Source: Streptomyces monomycini (GTDB lineage Bacteria > Actinomycetota > Actinomycetes > Streptomycetales > Streptomycetaceae). Taken from it: a DNA stretch of 64,000 bases. How positions within the stretch are numbered: position 1 is the first letter of the stretch; every line of letters begins with the position of its first letter. The stretch spans positions 372,001 through 436,000 of the forward strand of contig NZ_JAFIQY010000002.1 of NCBI RefSeq assembly GCF_022271435.1, read 5' to 3'. This document shows positions 1-8,716 of the stretch, in pieces. The notes under the pieces are model-generated. The model had not been told where the DNA came from, made no database searches, and saw nothing but the letters and a program-made list of their open reading frames with translations. The translations under genes were made by a program, and so were the position numbers.

Positions 1-699
1 CTCGCGGAGGAAGAGGCGAAGGACCTGCGCGAGGAGGCCCGGCGGGCCGCCGAGCAGCACCGCGAGCTGGCCGAGTCGGCCGCCCAGCAGGTCCGTAACG
101 ACGCCGAGCAGTTCGCGACGGACCGCAAGGCCAAGGCGGAGGACGAGGGCTCCCGCATCGTCGAGAAGGCGCAGGGCGAGGCGACCGCGCTGCGCGCCGA
201 GGCGCAGAAGGACGCGCAGTCCAAGCGGGAGGAGGCGGACTCCCTCTTCGAGGAGACCCGCGCCAAGGCCGCGCAGGCCGCGGCGGACTTCGAGACCAAT
301 CTCGCCAAGCGCCGTGAGCAGTCCGAGCGGGACCTGGCCTCCCGTCAGGCCAAGGCCGAGAAGCGGCTGGCGGAGATCGAGCACCGGGCCGAGCAGCTGC
401 GGCTGGAGGCCGAGAAGCTGCGGACGGACGCGGAGCGCCGGGCCCGCCAGACGGTGGAGACGGCGCAGCGCCAGGCCGAGGACATCGTGGCCGACGCGAA
501 CGCCAAGGCGGACCGGATCCGCAGCGAGTCCGAGCGGGAGCTGGCGGCGCTGACCAACCGCCGGGACTCCATCAACGCCCAGCTGACGAACGTCCGCGAG
601 ATGCTCGCGACGCTCACCGGAGCGGCGGTCGCCGCGGCCGGAACCCCGGCGGACGAGGAGCCCATCTCCCGCGGCGTCCCGGCGCAGCAGTCGCGCTGA
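1..699 (+). CDS. filP: FilP coiled-coil cytoskeletal protein (cellulose-binding protein annotation), 5' truncated
   Basis: The frame is open from the window edge, so the N-terminus is missing; 232 residues are visible. Nearly all of it is a charged Ala/Glu/Arg/Gln heptad pattern typical of a long coiled coil (for example LAEEEAKDLREEARR near the edge), ending in a short disordered tail EEPISRGVPAQQSR. From memory this matches Streptomyces FilP, usually about 310 residues, so about 78 are missing. FilP forms intermediate-filament-like networks at the hyphal tip with Scy and DivIVA; older databases call it cellulose-binding protein. No enzymatic motif is present. A strong hairpin follows the stop codon. 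The paralogue Scy would be expected upstream, outside the window. Confidence 0.85.
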   Translation, partial: LAEEEAKDLREEARRAAEQHRELAESAAQQVRNDAEQFATDRKAKAEDEGSRIVEKAQGEATALRAEAQKDAQSKREEADSLFEETRAKAAQAAADFETNLAKRREQSERDLASRQAKAEKRLAEIEHRAEQLRLEAEKLRTDAERRARQTVETAQRQAEDIVADANAKADRIRSESERELAALTNRRDSINAQLTNVREMLATLTGAAVAAAGTPADEEPISRGVPAQQSR

Positions 700-794
700 G
701 GCGCCGTTCGTCGTGGTGACGCCGGTGCGGCCGGTGGGCTCCCGCGGCCCGCACCCGTGACGGCCGGTACCGCGCACCACGGCACGGACGTTTT

Positions 795-831
795 CCGCCC
801 GCCCGCCTCTCCCCGGAGGCCGGGCGGGCGG
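795..831 (+). terminator. Hairpin terminator after filP
   Basis: CCGCCCGCCCG (795-805) pairs perfectly with CGGGCGGGCGG (821-831), with a further GCCTC/GAGGC pairing inside the loop. It lies 96 bases after the filP stop and before the next operon. The rest of 700-997 holds no gene that I can support. Confidence 0.7.
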
Positions 832-984
832 AATGCTTTCAGCAGATCCGCTGACCGTCGTACGACCGGTCGCACGAGGGGTGTACGGGGTTCGTACCGG
901 ACGGGTACGGGGCCGTTCCGGCGACCGGTGGCCCCGGCGCGTGATGTCCGCTGCGCCCGAGATGCGGGGGCACCGGCCCCCGCT

Positions 985-990
985 TAGCGT
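985..990 (+). promoter_or_regulatory. Putative -10 (TAGCGT), leaderless start for the ABC ATPase
   Basis: TAGCGT fits the actinomycete TAnnnT -10 pattern and ends 7 bases before the ATG at 998. No Shine-Dalgarno sequence is visible before that ATG. Transcription would then begin at or next to the start codon. No convincing -35 is seen. Confidence 0.35.
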
Positions 991-997
991 GCTGTAC

Positions 998-2074
998 ATG
1001 ATCGAGATCGAGGGGCTGACCAAGCGTTACGGCGACAAGCTCGCCGTGGACGGGCTGACCTTCACCGTGCGGCCCGGGATCGTCACCGGCTTCCTCGGCC
1101 CCAACGGCGCCGGCAAGTCCACGACCATGCGGATGATGCTCGACCTGGACCACCCGACGTCGGGACGGGTCCGTATCGACGGGCGGCACTACCGGCAGCT
1201 GCCCACCCCCTTGAAGCACCTCGGCGCCCTCCTGGACGCCAAGGCCGTGCACGGCGGCCGGAGCGCCTTCAACCACCTGCTGTGCCTGGCCCAGAGCAAC
1301 GGCATCCCGCGCGCCCGCGTCCACGAGGTGCTGGACACCGTCGGACTCACCGGGGTGGCCGGAAAGCGCTCCAGCGGCTTCTCCCTGGGCATGGGCCAGC
1401 GCCTGGGCATCGCGGCCGCCCTGCTCGGCGACCCCGAGATCCTGATGTTCGACGAGCCGGTCAACGGGCTCGACCCCGAGGGCATCCACTGGATCCGCAA
1501 CCTGATGAAGGGTCTGGCCGCCCAGGGCCGTACGGTCTTCGTCTCCTCGCACCTGATGAGCGAGATGGCGCTGACCGCCGAACACCTCGTCGTCATCGGC
1601 CAGGGGCGGCTGCTGGCGGACACCTCGATGGCGCGGTTCATCCGGGAGAACTCGCGCGCGTACGTACGGATGCGGTCGCCGGAGCGCGAGCGGCTGCTCG
1701 ACGTGCTCAGGGACGCCGGGCACCCGGCGGCGCCGGCCGGCGAGGCGGTGGAGATCGACGGGGTGAGCGCCGCCGACCTCGGCGAGCTGGCCGCCCGGCA
1801 CCGGATCGTCCTGCACGAACTGAGCCCGCAGCAGGCGTCCCTGGAGGAAGCGTTCATGCAGCTGACCGCAGGATCGGTGGAGTACCACGCGCACTCGGCG
1901 GAGCCACGGCCCGCGGCGCCGGAGGACGGCCTTCCGGACGCTCCGCCGCCTCCGGGAGCGCCGGGGACGCCGGGAGCCTCGGGAACGCCGGGGACTCCGG
2001 AAGCACCGCCCCCGGACACCCCGCCCGGCGGCGGCTGGGGCGCCGGCTGGCGCGACCAGAAGCGGGGGTCCTGA
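998..2074 (+). CDS. ABC transporter ATP-binding protein with proline-rich tail
   Basis: 358 residues starting at the ATG at 998; the frame is open further upstream, but family homology begins here with IEIEGLTKRYG. It carries a complete nucleotide-binding domain: Walker A GPNGAGKSTT, signature SLGMGQRLG, Walker B LMFDEP, D-loop GLDPEG and the H-loop SSHLMSEM. The last 50 or so residues are a low-complexity Pro/Gly/Ala/Thr tail. It energises the ABC-2 permease encoded 2 bases downstream; the substrate is unknown. It is closely similar to the ATPase at 2971, including the tail, so the two operons look like a tandem duplication. Confidence 0.9.
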   Translation: MIEIEGLTKRYGDKLAVDGLTFTVRPGIVTGFLGPNGAGKSTTMRMMLDLDHPTSGRVRIDGRHYRQLPTPLKHLGALLDAKAVHGGRSAFNHLLCLAQSNGIPRARVHEVLDTVGLTGVAGKRSSGFSLGMGQRLGIAAALLGDPEILMFDEPVNGLDPEGIHWIRNLMKGLAAQGRTVFVSSHLMSEMALTAEHLVVIGQGRLLADTSMARFIRENSRAYVRMRSPERERLLDVLRDAGHPAAPAGEAVEIDGVSAADLGELAARHRIVLHELSPQQASLEEAFMQLTAGSVEYHAHSAEPRPAAPEDGLPDAPPPPGAPGTPGASGTPGTPEAPPPDTPPGGGWGAGWRDQKRGS

Positions 2075-2076
2075 CC

Positions 2077-2850
2077 ATGGCCGCCGTCTCCCGGGTCCTG
2101 ACCTCGGAGTGGACCAAGATCAGGTCGGTGCGGTCCACGGTGTGGACACTGGGCATCGCGCTGGTCGTCACGGTCGCGCTGGGCGCGCTGATCTGCCTGC
2201 TCGCCTCGAACGACTTCGGCACCATGTCCCCCCGCGACCGGATCGCCTTCGACCCCACCAACATCAGCTTCGCCGGGATGGGCCTGGGCCAGCTCGCGAT
2301 GATCGTCTTCGGGGTGCTGGTGGTCTCCAACGAGTACAGCACCGGCATGATCCGTACCTCGCTCGCCGCCGTACCGCAGCGCGGCACCTTCCTCTTCGGC
2401 AAGGTCGCCGTCGCCGCCCTGCTCGCCCTCGTCGTCTCCTTCGTGACGGCCTTCCTCTCCTTCTTCGTCGGACAGGCCATGCTCGGCACGCACGCGGCGT
2501 CCCTCGGCGACCCGGGCGTCCTGCGCGCCGTGGTGGGCGGCGGGCTGTACATGACGCTGATCGCGGTGTTCTCGATGGGGGTGGCCACGATGCTGCGCAG
2601 CCCCATGCCGGCGCTGGGCATCCTGATGCCGTTCTTCTTTTTGATCTCCAACATCCTGGGCAACGTCTCGGCCACCGAGAAGATCGGCTGGTACCTCCCC
2701 GACCAGGCCGGCCACAAGGTCATGCAGGTGGTCGCGCCGGCCGGTGACGAGGTGCCGTACGGGCCGTGGGGCGGGTTCGCCATCATGCTGGCGTGGACGG
2801 TGGCCGCCCTGCTGTGCGGATACCTGCTGTTGAAACGGCGCGACGCCTGA
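2077..2850 (+). CDS. ABC-2 family transporter permease
   Basis: 257 residues, starting 2 bases after the stop of the ATPase and so probably translationally coupled. The N-terminal cytoplasmic segment holds LTSEWTKIRSVRST, followed by about six hydrophobic segments and a short KRRDA tail, the usual ABC-2 exporter layout. The same EWTKIRSVRST motif occurs in the permease at 4248. It forms the membrane half of an exporter with the ATPase at 998. The cargo cannot be read from the sequence. Confidence 0.88.
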   Translation: MAAVSRVLTSEWTKIRSVRSTVWTLGIALVVTVALGALICLLASNDFGTMSPRDRIAFDPTNISFAGMGLGQLAMIVFGVLVVSNEYSTGMIRTSLAAVPQRGTFLFGKVAVAALLALVVSFVTAFLSFFVGQAMLGTHAASLGDPGVLRAVVGGGLYMTLIAVFSMGVATMLRSPMPALGILMPFFFLISNILGNVSATEKIGWYLPDQAGHKVMQVVAPAGDEVPYGPWGGFAIMLAWTVAALLCGYLLLKRRDA

Positions 2851-2879
2851 GCGCGGCGCCCCTCGGCCCGGTCCGCGTT

Positions 2880-2908
2880 TTGACGGGAACCGTCAGCCTG
2901 CGGATAAC
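2880..2908 (+). promoter_or_regulatory. Candidate promoter for the second ABC operon
   Basis: TTGACG at 2880-2885 is followed after 17 bases by GATAAC at 2903-2908 (TAACCT at 2905-2910 is an alternative with a 19-base gap). The ATG at 2971 is preceded by a good ribosome site, GAGGGGCGGAG. Confidence 0.45.
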
Positions 2909-2970
2909 CTCCTAACCCTCACGGGGGTACGAGAGCACCTCTGCCCCGAACCATTTCTGAGGGGCGGAGA

Positions 2971-4251
2971 ATGATCGAGGCATTCGGTCTGACGAAGCGC
3001 TACGGCGCCAAGACAGCCGTGCACAACCTGTCGTTCCAGGTGCGTCCGGGCACCGTCACCGGCTTCCTGGGCCCGAACGGCTCCGGCAAGTCCACGACGA
3101 TGCGCATGATCCTGGGGCTGGACACCCCGACGAGCGGGCGGGTCACCATCGGCGGCATCCCGTTCCGCCAGGTGCCCAACGCCCCGCGGCACGTCGGCGC
3201 CCTGCTCGACGCCAAGGCGGTGCACGGCGGCCGCAGCGCGCGCCAGCACCTGCTCTGCCTCGCCCAGCTCTCCGGCATCCCGGCGCGCCGCGTCGACGAA
3301 GTACTCGGCGTGGTCGGCCTCCAGGACGTCGCCCGCAAGCGCTCCAACGGCTTCTCCCTCGGCATGGGCCAGCGCCTGGGCATCGCGGCGGCGTTGCTCG
3401 GCGACCCGCAGGTGCTGCTCTTCGACGAGCCCGTCAACGGCCTGGACCCCGAAGGCATCCTGTGGGTCCGCAACCTGATGAAGCAACTGGCCGCCGAGGG
3501 CCGTACGGTCTTCGTCTCCTCGCACCTGATGAGCGAGATGGCGCTGACCGCCGAACACCTCATCGTCATCGGGCGCGGCCAGCTGCTGGCCGACATGTCG
3601 GTCAAGGACTTCATCTCGGCCAACTCCGCCGACTTCGCCCGCGTCCGTACACCGGACACCGAGCCGGAGCTGCGCGAGAAGCTGGGCTCGCTGCTCGGCG
3701 AGGCAGGTGCCCAGGTCGTACCGGAGCAGGACGGCGCGCTGCGCGTCAGCGGGCTGCCGCTGCCCCGCATCAGCGACCTCGCGCACGACGCGGACATCCG
3801 CCTGTGGGAGCTGTCGCCGCATCAGGCCTCCCTGGAAGAGGCGTACATGCAGCTGACGCAGGGTGTCGTGGACTACCGTTCGACGACCGACCAGCGGGCC
3901 GGCCTCCAGCAGCAGGCACCCGGCCACGCGCCGCAGGGCATGGGTGTGCCGGGGCAGCCGCCGCAGGGGTACGCAGCGCCGCAGCCGGGCCCGTACGGTC
4001 AGCCCGGCCACCCGGGGCAGCCGCACCCGGGGGCCCAGGGACAGCCCAACCCGTACGCGCAGGGGCCCGGCGGCGCGCCGGGCCAGGGTTACCCGCCGCC
4101 GGCCGGCCAGGGCTCGCCGTACGGACACCCGAACCCGTACGGGCAGCCGCAGCCGGGCCCGCAGGCCGCCGCCCCGGCACCGATGCCGCCCGCCGCCCAG
4201 CCCGCCGCCCCCGCCGACATCTCCGAGCCGCACACCGAGGACGCCCGATGA
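2971..4251 (+). CDS. ABC transporter ATP-binding protein with long Pro/Gln/Gly tail
   Basis: 426 residues; ATG at 2971 behind GAGGGGCGGAG. Residues 1-300 form a complete ABC ATPase: Walker A GPNGSGKSTT, signature SLGMGQRLG, Walker B LLFDEP, and switch SSHLMSEM. It is very close to the ATPase at 998. After YMQLTQGVVDYRS comes a roughly 120-residue disordered tail rich in Pro, Gln, Gly and Tyr, with PYGQPG-like runs. Its stop overlaps the permease start (ATGA at 4248-4251), so the two are translationally coupled. The long tail is unusual for an ABC ATPase and is matched by an equally disordered N-terminus on the partner permease. Confidence 0.9.
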   Translation: MIEAFGLTKRYGAKTAVHNLSFQVRPGTVTGFLGPNGSGKSTTMRMILGLDTPTSGRVTIGGIPFRQVPNAPRHVGALLDAKAVHGGRSARQHLLCLAQLSGIPARRVDEVLGVVGLQDVARKRSNGFSLGMGQRLGIAAALLGDPQVLLFDEPVNGLDPEGILWVRNLMKQLAAEGRTVFVSSHLMSEMALTAEHLIVIGRGQLLADMSVKDFISANSADFARVRTPDTEPELREKLGSLLGEAGAQVVPEQDGALRVSGLPLPRISDLAHDADIRLWELSPHQASLEEAYMQLTQGVVDYRSTTDQRAGLQQQAPGHAPQGMGVPGQPPQGYAAPQPGPYGQPGHPGQPHPGAQGQPNPYAQGPGGAPGQGYPPPAGQGSPYGHPNPYGQPQPGPQAAAPAPMPPAAQPAAPADISEPHTEDAR

Positions 4252-5642
4252 CCAGCCCTCAGCAGCCGCAGCCACAGCCTGAGCCGCACGACACCGAGGC
4301 GCCCGGCACCGGCCCGACGCCCGCGGCGGGGGCCCCGCAGCCGCCCGCACAGCAGCCCGCCCCGCAGCCGCCCGCCGAGCAGCCGGAGCCCCGGCCGCTG
4401 GCCGCGCACCCGCAGCAGCCGGGGCAGCAGCCTCCGGCCCAGCAGCAGCCCCCGGCGCAGCCGCCGGCCCGTGAGGCCGGCACGATGATGCTCCAGGCCC
4501 AGCAGCCGCCGGCCGCCGCGCCCGGCAAGGAGGCCGGGACGATGATGCTCCAGGCCCAGTCGGCGCCGCAGGTCCCGCAGGGTGCGCCCGGGCCCCAGGC
4601 CCCGCAGGGCCCGCCCGCTCCGCAGGCCCCCCAGGGCGCGCCCAGGGACGCGGGCACCATGACGCTCCAGGCCCAGCAGCCGCCCGCCGGTCCCCCGCCG
4701 CAGCAGGCGCCGTACCAGCAGCCGCACCAGCCCGCACAGCACCAGCAGGCATACCAGCAGGGCGCGCCCCAGCAGGCTCAGCAGGCCCAGCAGCCGCCCC
4801 ACCAGCAGCAGATCCCGGCCGCCTGGCAGGCCGCCGGCCCCGGCGGCACCGGCCCGGCCTACGTCTCGCCGATCCCGGTGCGCCGGACCACCCTGGGGCA
4901 CGCGCTCACCTCCGAGTGGACGAAGATCCGCTCGGTGCGCTCCACGATGTGGACGCTGGGCGTGCTGGTCCTGCTGAACGTCGGCCTCGGGCTGCTGATG
5001 TCGGTGTTCCTCGCGGGCCCGACCCGGGAGGTCGACCCGGTGCTCGGCTTCGCCTGGTTCGGCCTGCTGCTCGGGACGCTGTGCGTCATCCCCCTCGGCG
5101 TGCTGGTGATCGCCTCGGAGTACGGCACCGGCATGATCCGTACGACGTTCACCGCCTGCCCGAGCCGCGTCCGGGTGCTGACGGCCAAGGCGATCGTGCT
5201 GTTCGCGCTGACGTTCGTCGTCACCACGGTCTCCAACGCGCTGGTCGCGGTGGCCCACGTGGGGATGCTCAACGGCCCGGCGCCCACCGGTGACCAGTGG
5301 CTGCGGGCCACGGTCGGCTCCGGCCTGTTCGTGGCCCTGCTGAGCCTGCTCTCGCTGGCGGTCGGCACGCTGCTGCGGCACTCGGCCGGCGCGATCAGCG
5401 CGATGACGGGCCTGGTCCTGCTGCCCATGCTGCTGGCCGTGTTCATGATCGGGTCGGACAGCCTGCGCGCGTTCGCGACCAAGCTGATCGAGTACTCGGT
5501 CCCGAACAACCTCGCCGCCCTCTACGACCAGCCGTTCATGCCCGATGGACCGTCCGGCTGGCAGCCGCTGCTGGTCCTCCTGGGCGTCACCGCCCTCGTC
5601 CTCGGCAGCGCGTACGCCGCGCTGGAGAAGCGCGACGTCTGA
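4248..5642 (+). CDS. ABC-2 permease with long disordered N-terminal extension
   Basis: 464 residues; ATG at 4248 overlaps the ATPase stop. Roughly the first 200 residues are Pro/Gln-rich and contain three copies of a short motif: REAGTMMLQAQ, KEAGTMMLQAQ and RDAGTMTLQAQ. The permease domain begins around the segment LTSEWTKIRSVRST and has about six membrane segments, paralogous to the gene at 2077. It would export an unknown substrate with the ATPase at 2971. Because the membrane domain alone is family length, the N-terminal extension is an added cytoplasmic module. Its repeated Thr-x-x-Leu motifs could be kinase/FHA docking sites; that reading is inference. Confidence 0.87.
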   Translation: MTSPQQPQPQPEPHDTEAPGTGPTPAAGAPQPPAQQPAPQPPAEQPEPRPLAAHPQQPGQQPPAQQQPPAQPPAREAGTMMLQAQQPPAAAPGKEAGTMMLQAQSAPQVPQGAPGPQAPQGPPAPQAPQGAPRDAGTMTLQAQQPPAGPPPQQAPYQQPHQPAQHQQAYQQGAPQQAQQAQQPPHQQQIPAAWQAAGPGGTGPAYVSPIPVRRTTLGHALTSEWTKIRSVRSTMWTLGVLVLLNVGLGLLMSVFLAGPTREVDPVLGFAWFGLLLGTLCVIPLGVLVIASEYGTGMIRTTFTACPSRVRVLTAKAIVLFALTFVVTTVSNALVAVAHVGMLNGPAPTGDQWLRATVGSGLFVALLSLLSLAVGTLLRHSAGAISAMTGLVLLPMLLAVFMIGSDSLRAFATKLIEYSVPNNLAALYDQPFMPDGPSGWQPLLVLLGVTALVLGSAYAALEKRDV

Positions 5643-5648
5643 CGCCTC

Positions 5649-6026
5649 TCAGTACCTCGGCGCGTTACGGGACCGCTGGAGCCGCGCGCTCCGGCGGTCC
5701 CGTGCGTTCCAGCACGCCTTGTGCCAGTGTCTGCGCTCGTCCACGTCACCCTCCCGCGGCCAGGCGACGACGTGCGGCACCCCCGGCGGGATCTCCTGGT
5801 CGCATCCCGGGCACCGGTAGTGCTTGGCCGCCCCGCCGCCCCCCAGATGCCGTACGACCCATTCCTCGCCGCGCCATTCCTCGGTACGTTCCAGACCGTA
5901 GCGGCCCCCGCCCGCGTGGTCGGCTGGCTTCTCACCGCCGCGAGGGCGGTTTCGACGCGGAGACACTGGGCACCTCGGGAAATCTGCGGGGTCACGGGCC
6001 GTCACCACCCTACGCGGCTCCGTCAT
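5649..6026 (-). CDS. Small putative zinc-binding protein, conserved in Streptomyces
   Basis: 125 residues, read convergently with the ABC operon (6 bases between stop codons). The C-terminal half has CPGCDQEIPPG followed by HWHKACW, a C-x2-C plus H/C arrangement that could hold one zinc ion. The N-terminal half is Arg/Pro-rich and probably unstructured. No catalytic domain is recognised. Some databases label relatives ATP/GTP-binding protein, which nothing in the sequence supports. The start at 6026 is the first ATG; a later start is possible. Confidence 0.6.
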   Translation of the reverse strand: MTEPRRVVTARDPADFPRCPVSPRRNRPRGGEKPADHAGGGRYGLERTEEWRGEEWVVRHLGGGGAAKHYRCPGCDQEIPPGVPHVVAWPREGDVDERRHWHKACWNARDRRSARLQRSRNAPRY

Positions 6027-6154
6027 GGTGCGTAGTCGGCCGCCACAATCCTGCGATCATCGGGAAACTTCGCCGCAGGCCGTGCCCTTGGCACGTGTCA
6101 CCCGTTGTTGCCTGTTGGGGGATGTCGCGTCGGCTGCGAGGAGGCAGAAGAGCG

Positions 6155-7183
6155 ATGCGTGTTGGGGCTTTCATTCTGGCCGCTCAGTTTCCCGGTCAGG
6201 GGCAGGGGGAGGCACTGCACCGGGCGGTGCGGTCCGCCGAAGTCGCGGAGGAGGCCGGGCTCGACGCGGTCTGGCTGGCGGAGCACCACTTCGTGCCGTA
6301 CGGGGTGTGCCCGTCGGCGGCGACGCTGGCCGCCCTGCTGCTGGGCCGTACGGACCGGATCGGCGTCGGCACGTCCGTCAGCGTGCTGCCGACCCAGCAT
6401 CCGGTCGCCCTCGGTGAGCAGGCGGCGCTGTTGCACCTGACCTCCGGCGGGCGGTTCACGCTGGGGGTCGGCCGGGGCGGCCCCTGGGTGGACCTGGAGG
6501 TCTTCGGCTCCGGGCTGGCCGCTTACGAGCAGCACTTCCCCGAGTCGCTGGACCTGCTGCTGCGCTGGCTGCGCGAGCCGCGCGTCGGCGCCGCGGGGGA
6601 ACGTCACTCCTTCCGGGAGGTCGCCGTCGTACCCCGGCCCGACGAGTCGCTGGAGATGCCGTCCGGGCCGCCCGTGATCCTCGCCTGCACCTCACCCCGG
6701 TCGGTGCGGCTGGCCGCCGAGCGCGGGCTGCCCATGCTGCTGGGGATGCACTGCGGGGACGAGGACAAGGCGGAGATGGTGGCGCTGTGGCGCCGGGTGG
6801 CGCTGGCGGCCGGGCGGGACCCGGCGCTGGTCGCGGCGGCGGAGCACGTCTCGGCCGGCGTGGTGCAGGTCGGCGACACCCGTCAGGGTTCGGCCGAGGT
6901 CCTCACGAAGGCGATGCCGGGCTGGCTGCGGCGCGGGCTGGCGGCCCACGAGACGGTCGACGGCCGCCACCGCGCCATGCGTGACCCGCTGGCGTACACG
7001 GAGCTGCTGTGCGACCTGCATCCGGTCGGTCCGCCGAAACGGTGCGCCGACCGGCTCGCGGCCTCGGCGGAGCGGACCGGCATCCGGCGCTTCGCGCTGC
7101 TCGTGGAGGGTTCCGGCGACCTGGCCGCCACCGAGGAGAACGTACGGCGGCTGGGCGCCGAGGTGTTGCCGCGGCTCGGCTGA
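6155..7183 (+). CDS. LLM-class (luciferase-like) flavin-dependent oxidoreductase
   Basis: 342 residues from the ATG at 6155, chosen because GAGGAGG lies 7-13 bases upstream and homology starts at MRVGAFILAAQFPGQ. The long open frame upstream is spurious. It shows the bacterial-luciferase TIM-barrel hallmarks: GLDAVWLAEHHF, then GVGTSVSVLPTQHPV, and the FTLGVGRGGPW phosphate-binding loop. Enzymes of this type use FMN or F420 for oxidation or reduction; the substrate is not deducible. It is monocistronic and converges on the gene at 7317. Confidence 0.85.
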   Translation: MRVGAFILAAQFPGQGQGEALHRAVRSAEVAEEAGLDAVWLAEHHFVPYGVCPSAATLAALLLGRTDRIGVGTSVSVLPTQHPVALGEQAALLHLTSGGRFTLGVGRGGPWVDLEVFGSGLAAYEQHFPESLDLLLRWLREPRVGAAGERHSFREVAVVPRPDESLEMPSGPPVILACTSPRSVRLAAERGLPMLLGMHCGDEDKAEMVALWRRVALAAGRDPALVAAAEHVSAGVVQVGDTRQGSAEVLTKAMPGWLRRGLAAHETVDGRHRAMRDPLAYTELLCDLHPVGPPKRCADRLAASAERTGIRRFALLVEGSGDLAATEENVRRLGAEVLPRLG

Positions 7184-7249
7184 TCCGGATGCGGACGCGC
7201 TTACGGGTGCGAGTGCGGGACGGGGCGCGGCGGTCCGCGCCGGCCGGCC

Positions 7250-7311
7250 GATGCTGCCGCATGCGCACCCTTGCCGTACGGCCTCCGTCGCGCATGCGCA
7301 GCGGCAGCATC
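7250..7311. terminator. Bidirectional terminator hairpin between convergent genes
   Basis: GATGCTGCCGC (7250-7260) is exactly complementary to GCGGCAGCATC (7301-7311). It sits between the oxidoreductase stop (7183) and the convergent gene ending at 7317. Confidence 0.7.
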
Positions 7312-7316
7312 TTCGG

Positions 7317-7709
7317 TCAGCAGTCGCGCAGCTCCGGCGACTGGTTGAGCAGCTGGCCCCGGACGGAGGTGAACTTGGCCAGCCTGTCGTCCGCCGACGG
7401 GTCGAGCGGGAAGACCGCGACCCGGTGGCAGTTCTGGAATGCCAGCCGCACACCGAAGTGACGTTCCAACGCCCCGCGTATCGCGTCACTCGCCAGTGCT
7501 CGCAGCAGCTGACCGCGTGCCCGCTCGTCCGGCGGCGGCGTCTGGTTGTCGGCGAACTGGCCGCCGTCCACCTTCAGCTGGGCCACCAGCGAGCTGATCA
7601 TCCCCCATGCGTAGGGCAGGGAGGTCCGGACGCAGTCGACAAATTCCGCTTCGTCGACCTCGCCTCGCTCGGCCTGTTCGAGGAGGGCCGGTGAGACGTC
7701 GAGCGACAT
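7317..7709 (-). CDS. SCO5389 family protein (unknown function)
   Basis: 130 residues, matching what I know as the SCO5389 family conserved in Streptomyces. It is predominantly helical and acidic at the N-terminus ([26 protein letters not shown]), with no signal peptide or membrane span. It contains [18 protein letters not shown]. The gene is divergent from nucS across 7710-7922, so the two may share a regulatory region. No function is known to me and no catalytic motif is visible. Confidence 0.7.
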   Translation of the reverse strand: MSLDVSPALLEQAERGEVDEAEFVDCVRTSLPYAWGMISSLVAQLKVDGGQFADNQTPPPDERARGQLLRALASDAIRGALERHFGVRLAFQNCHRVAVFPLDPSADDRLAKFTSVRGQLLNQSPELRDC

Positions 7710-7922
7710 GAGGTTCTCCTCTCGCGGCCCCGCCGGGACGGAGCCTCAGGGATGGGACGGGGGTTCGCGACGGAGCGTGTCCGTATCACGACCCCCCGCT
7801 TCAACGGTATGCCGCGCACCCGGCGCGCACCAGGAGATTGCAGAGACAACCGGGCGCCGGCGGAGCGGGCCGTTCAGGGGCGAATCGCGTCGGCGGCCTC
7901 CGGTCGAGTAGCGTGGCGCACC

Positions 7923-8585
7923 ATGCGTCTCGTCATTGCCCGTTGCTCCGTGGACTACGCGGGCCGGCTCAGTGCCCACCTCCCGTCGGCCCCTCGCCTG
8001 ATCCTCGTGAAGGCGGACGGTTCGGTCTCCATCCACGCGGACGACCGGGCCTACAAGCCCCTCAACTGGATGTCCCCGCCGTGCACCCTCAAGGAGGGCG
8101 ACGGCAGCGTGTGGACGGTGGAGAACAAGGGGGGCGAGAAGCTCATCATCACCCTGGAAGAGGTGATGCACGACTCGGCCCACGAGCTGGGCGTGGACCC
8201 GGGACTGATCAAGGACGGGGTGGAGGCGCACCTCCAGGAGCTGCTCGCCGACCGGATCGAGACACTGGGCGAGGGCTACTCGCTCATCCGTCGTGAATAC
8301 CCCACCGCCATCGGCCCGGTGGACATCCTGTGCCGGGACGCGGACGGCGCGACGGTCGCCGTGGAGATCAAGCGACGCGGCGAGATCGACGGGGTCGAGC
8401 AGCTGACCCGCTATCTCGATCTCCTCAACCGTGACCCGCACTTGGCGCCCGTCAAGGGGGTCTTCGCGGCCCAGGAGATCAAGCCGCAGGCCCGGGTGCT
8501 GGCCACCGACCGCGGTATCGGCTGCGTGGTGCTGGACTACAACGCGCTGCGCGGCATCGAGGACGACAAGCTGCGGCTGTTCTGA
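7923..8585 (+). CDS. nucS: NucS/EndoMS mismatch-specific endonuclease
   Basis: 220 residues from ATG 7923, where conserved [14 protein letters not shown] begins. This is the non-canonical mismatch-repair nuclease of actinobacteria, which lack MutS/MutL; it cuts both strands at mismatches. The N-terminal DNA-binding half is followed by the RecB-like nuclease core: [20 protein letters not shown] with the catalytic Asp, and VAVEIKRRG with the E-x-K pair. The C-terminal residues DDKLRLF match a beta-clamp-binding tail, which stimulates the archaeal and actinobacterial enzymes. The start at 7752 in the same frame is not used because upstream residues are low-complexity. Confidence 0.95.
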   Translation: MRLVIARCSVDYAGRLSAHLPSAPRLILVKADGSVSIHADDRAYKPLNWMSPPCTLKEGDGSVWTVENKGGEKLIITLEEVMHDSAHELGVDPGLIKDGVEAHLQELLADRIETLGEGYSLIRREYPTAIGPVDILCRDADGATVAVEIKRRGEIDGVEQLTRYLDLLNRDPHLAPVKGVFAAQEIKPQARVLATDRGIGCVVLDYNALRGIEDDKLRLF

Positions 8586-8649
8586 GCGGCGCCGCCCGCT
8601 CCCGGCGAGGGCGCCGGGAGTGAGCCCGGCCGCTCCGCCGGCACGGACG

Positions 8650-8709
8650 ACGACGGCCCGGTACGGAACGCCCGCCCACGAGGCGGACGGTCCCGTACCG
8701 GGCCGTCGT
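8650..8709. terminator. Strong bidirectional terminator (17-bp perfect stem)
   Basis: ACGACGGCCCGGTACGG (8650-8666) is exactly complementary to CCGTACCGGGCCGTCGT (8693-8709), with a 26-base loop. It lies between nucS and the convergent P-loop gene. Confidence 0.85.
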
Positions 8710-8716
8710 GCTGTGC

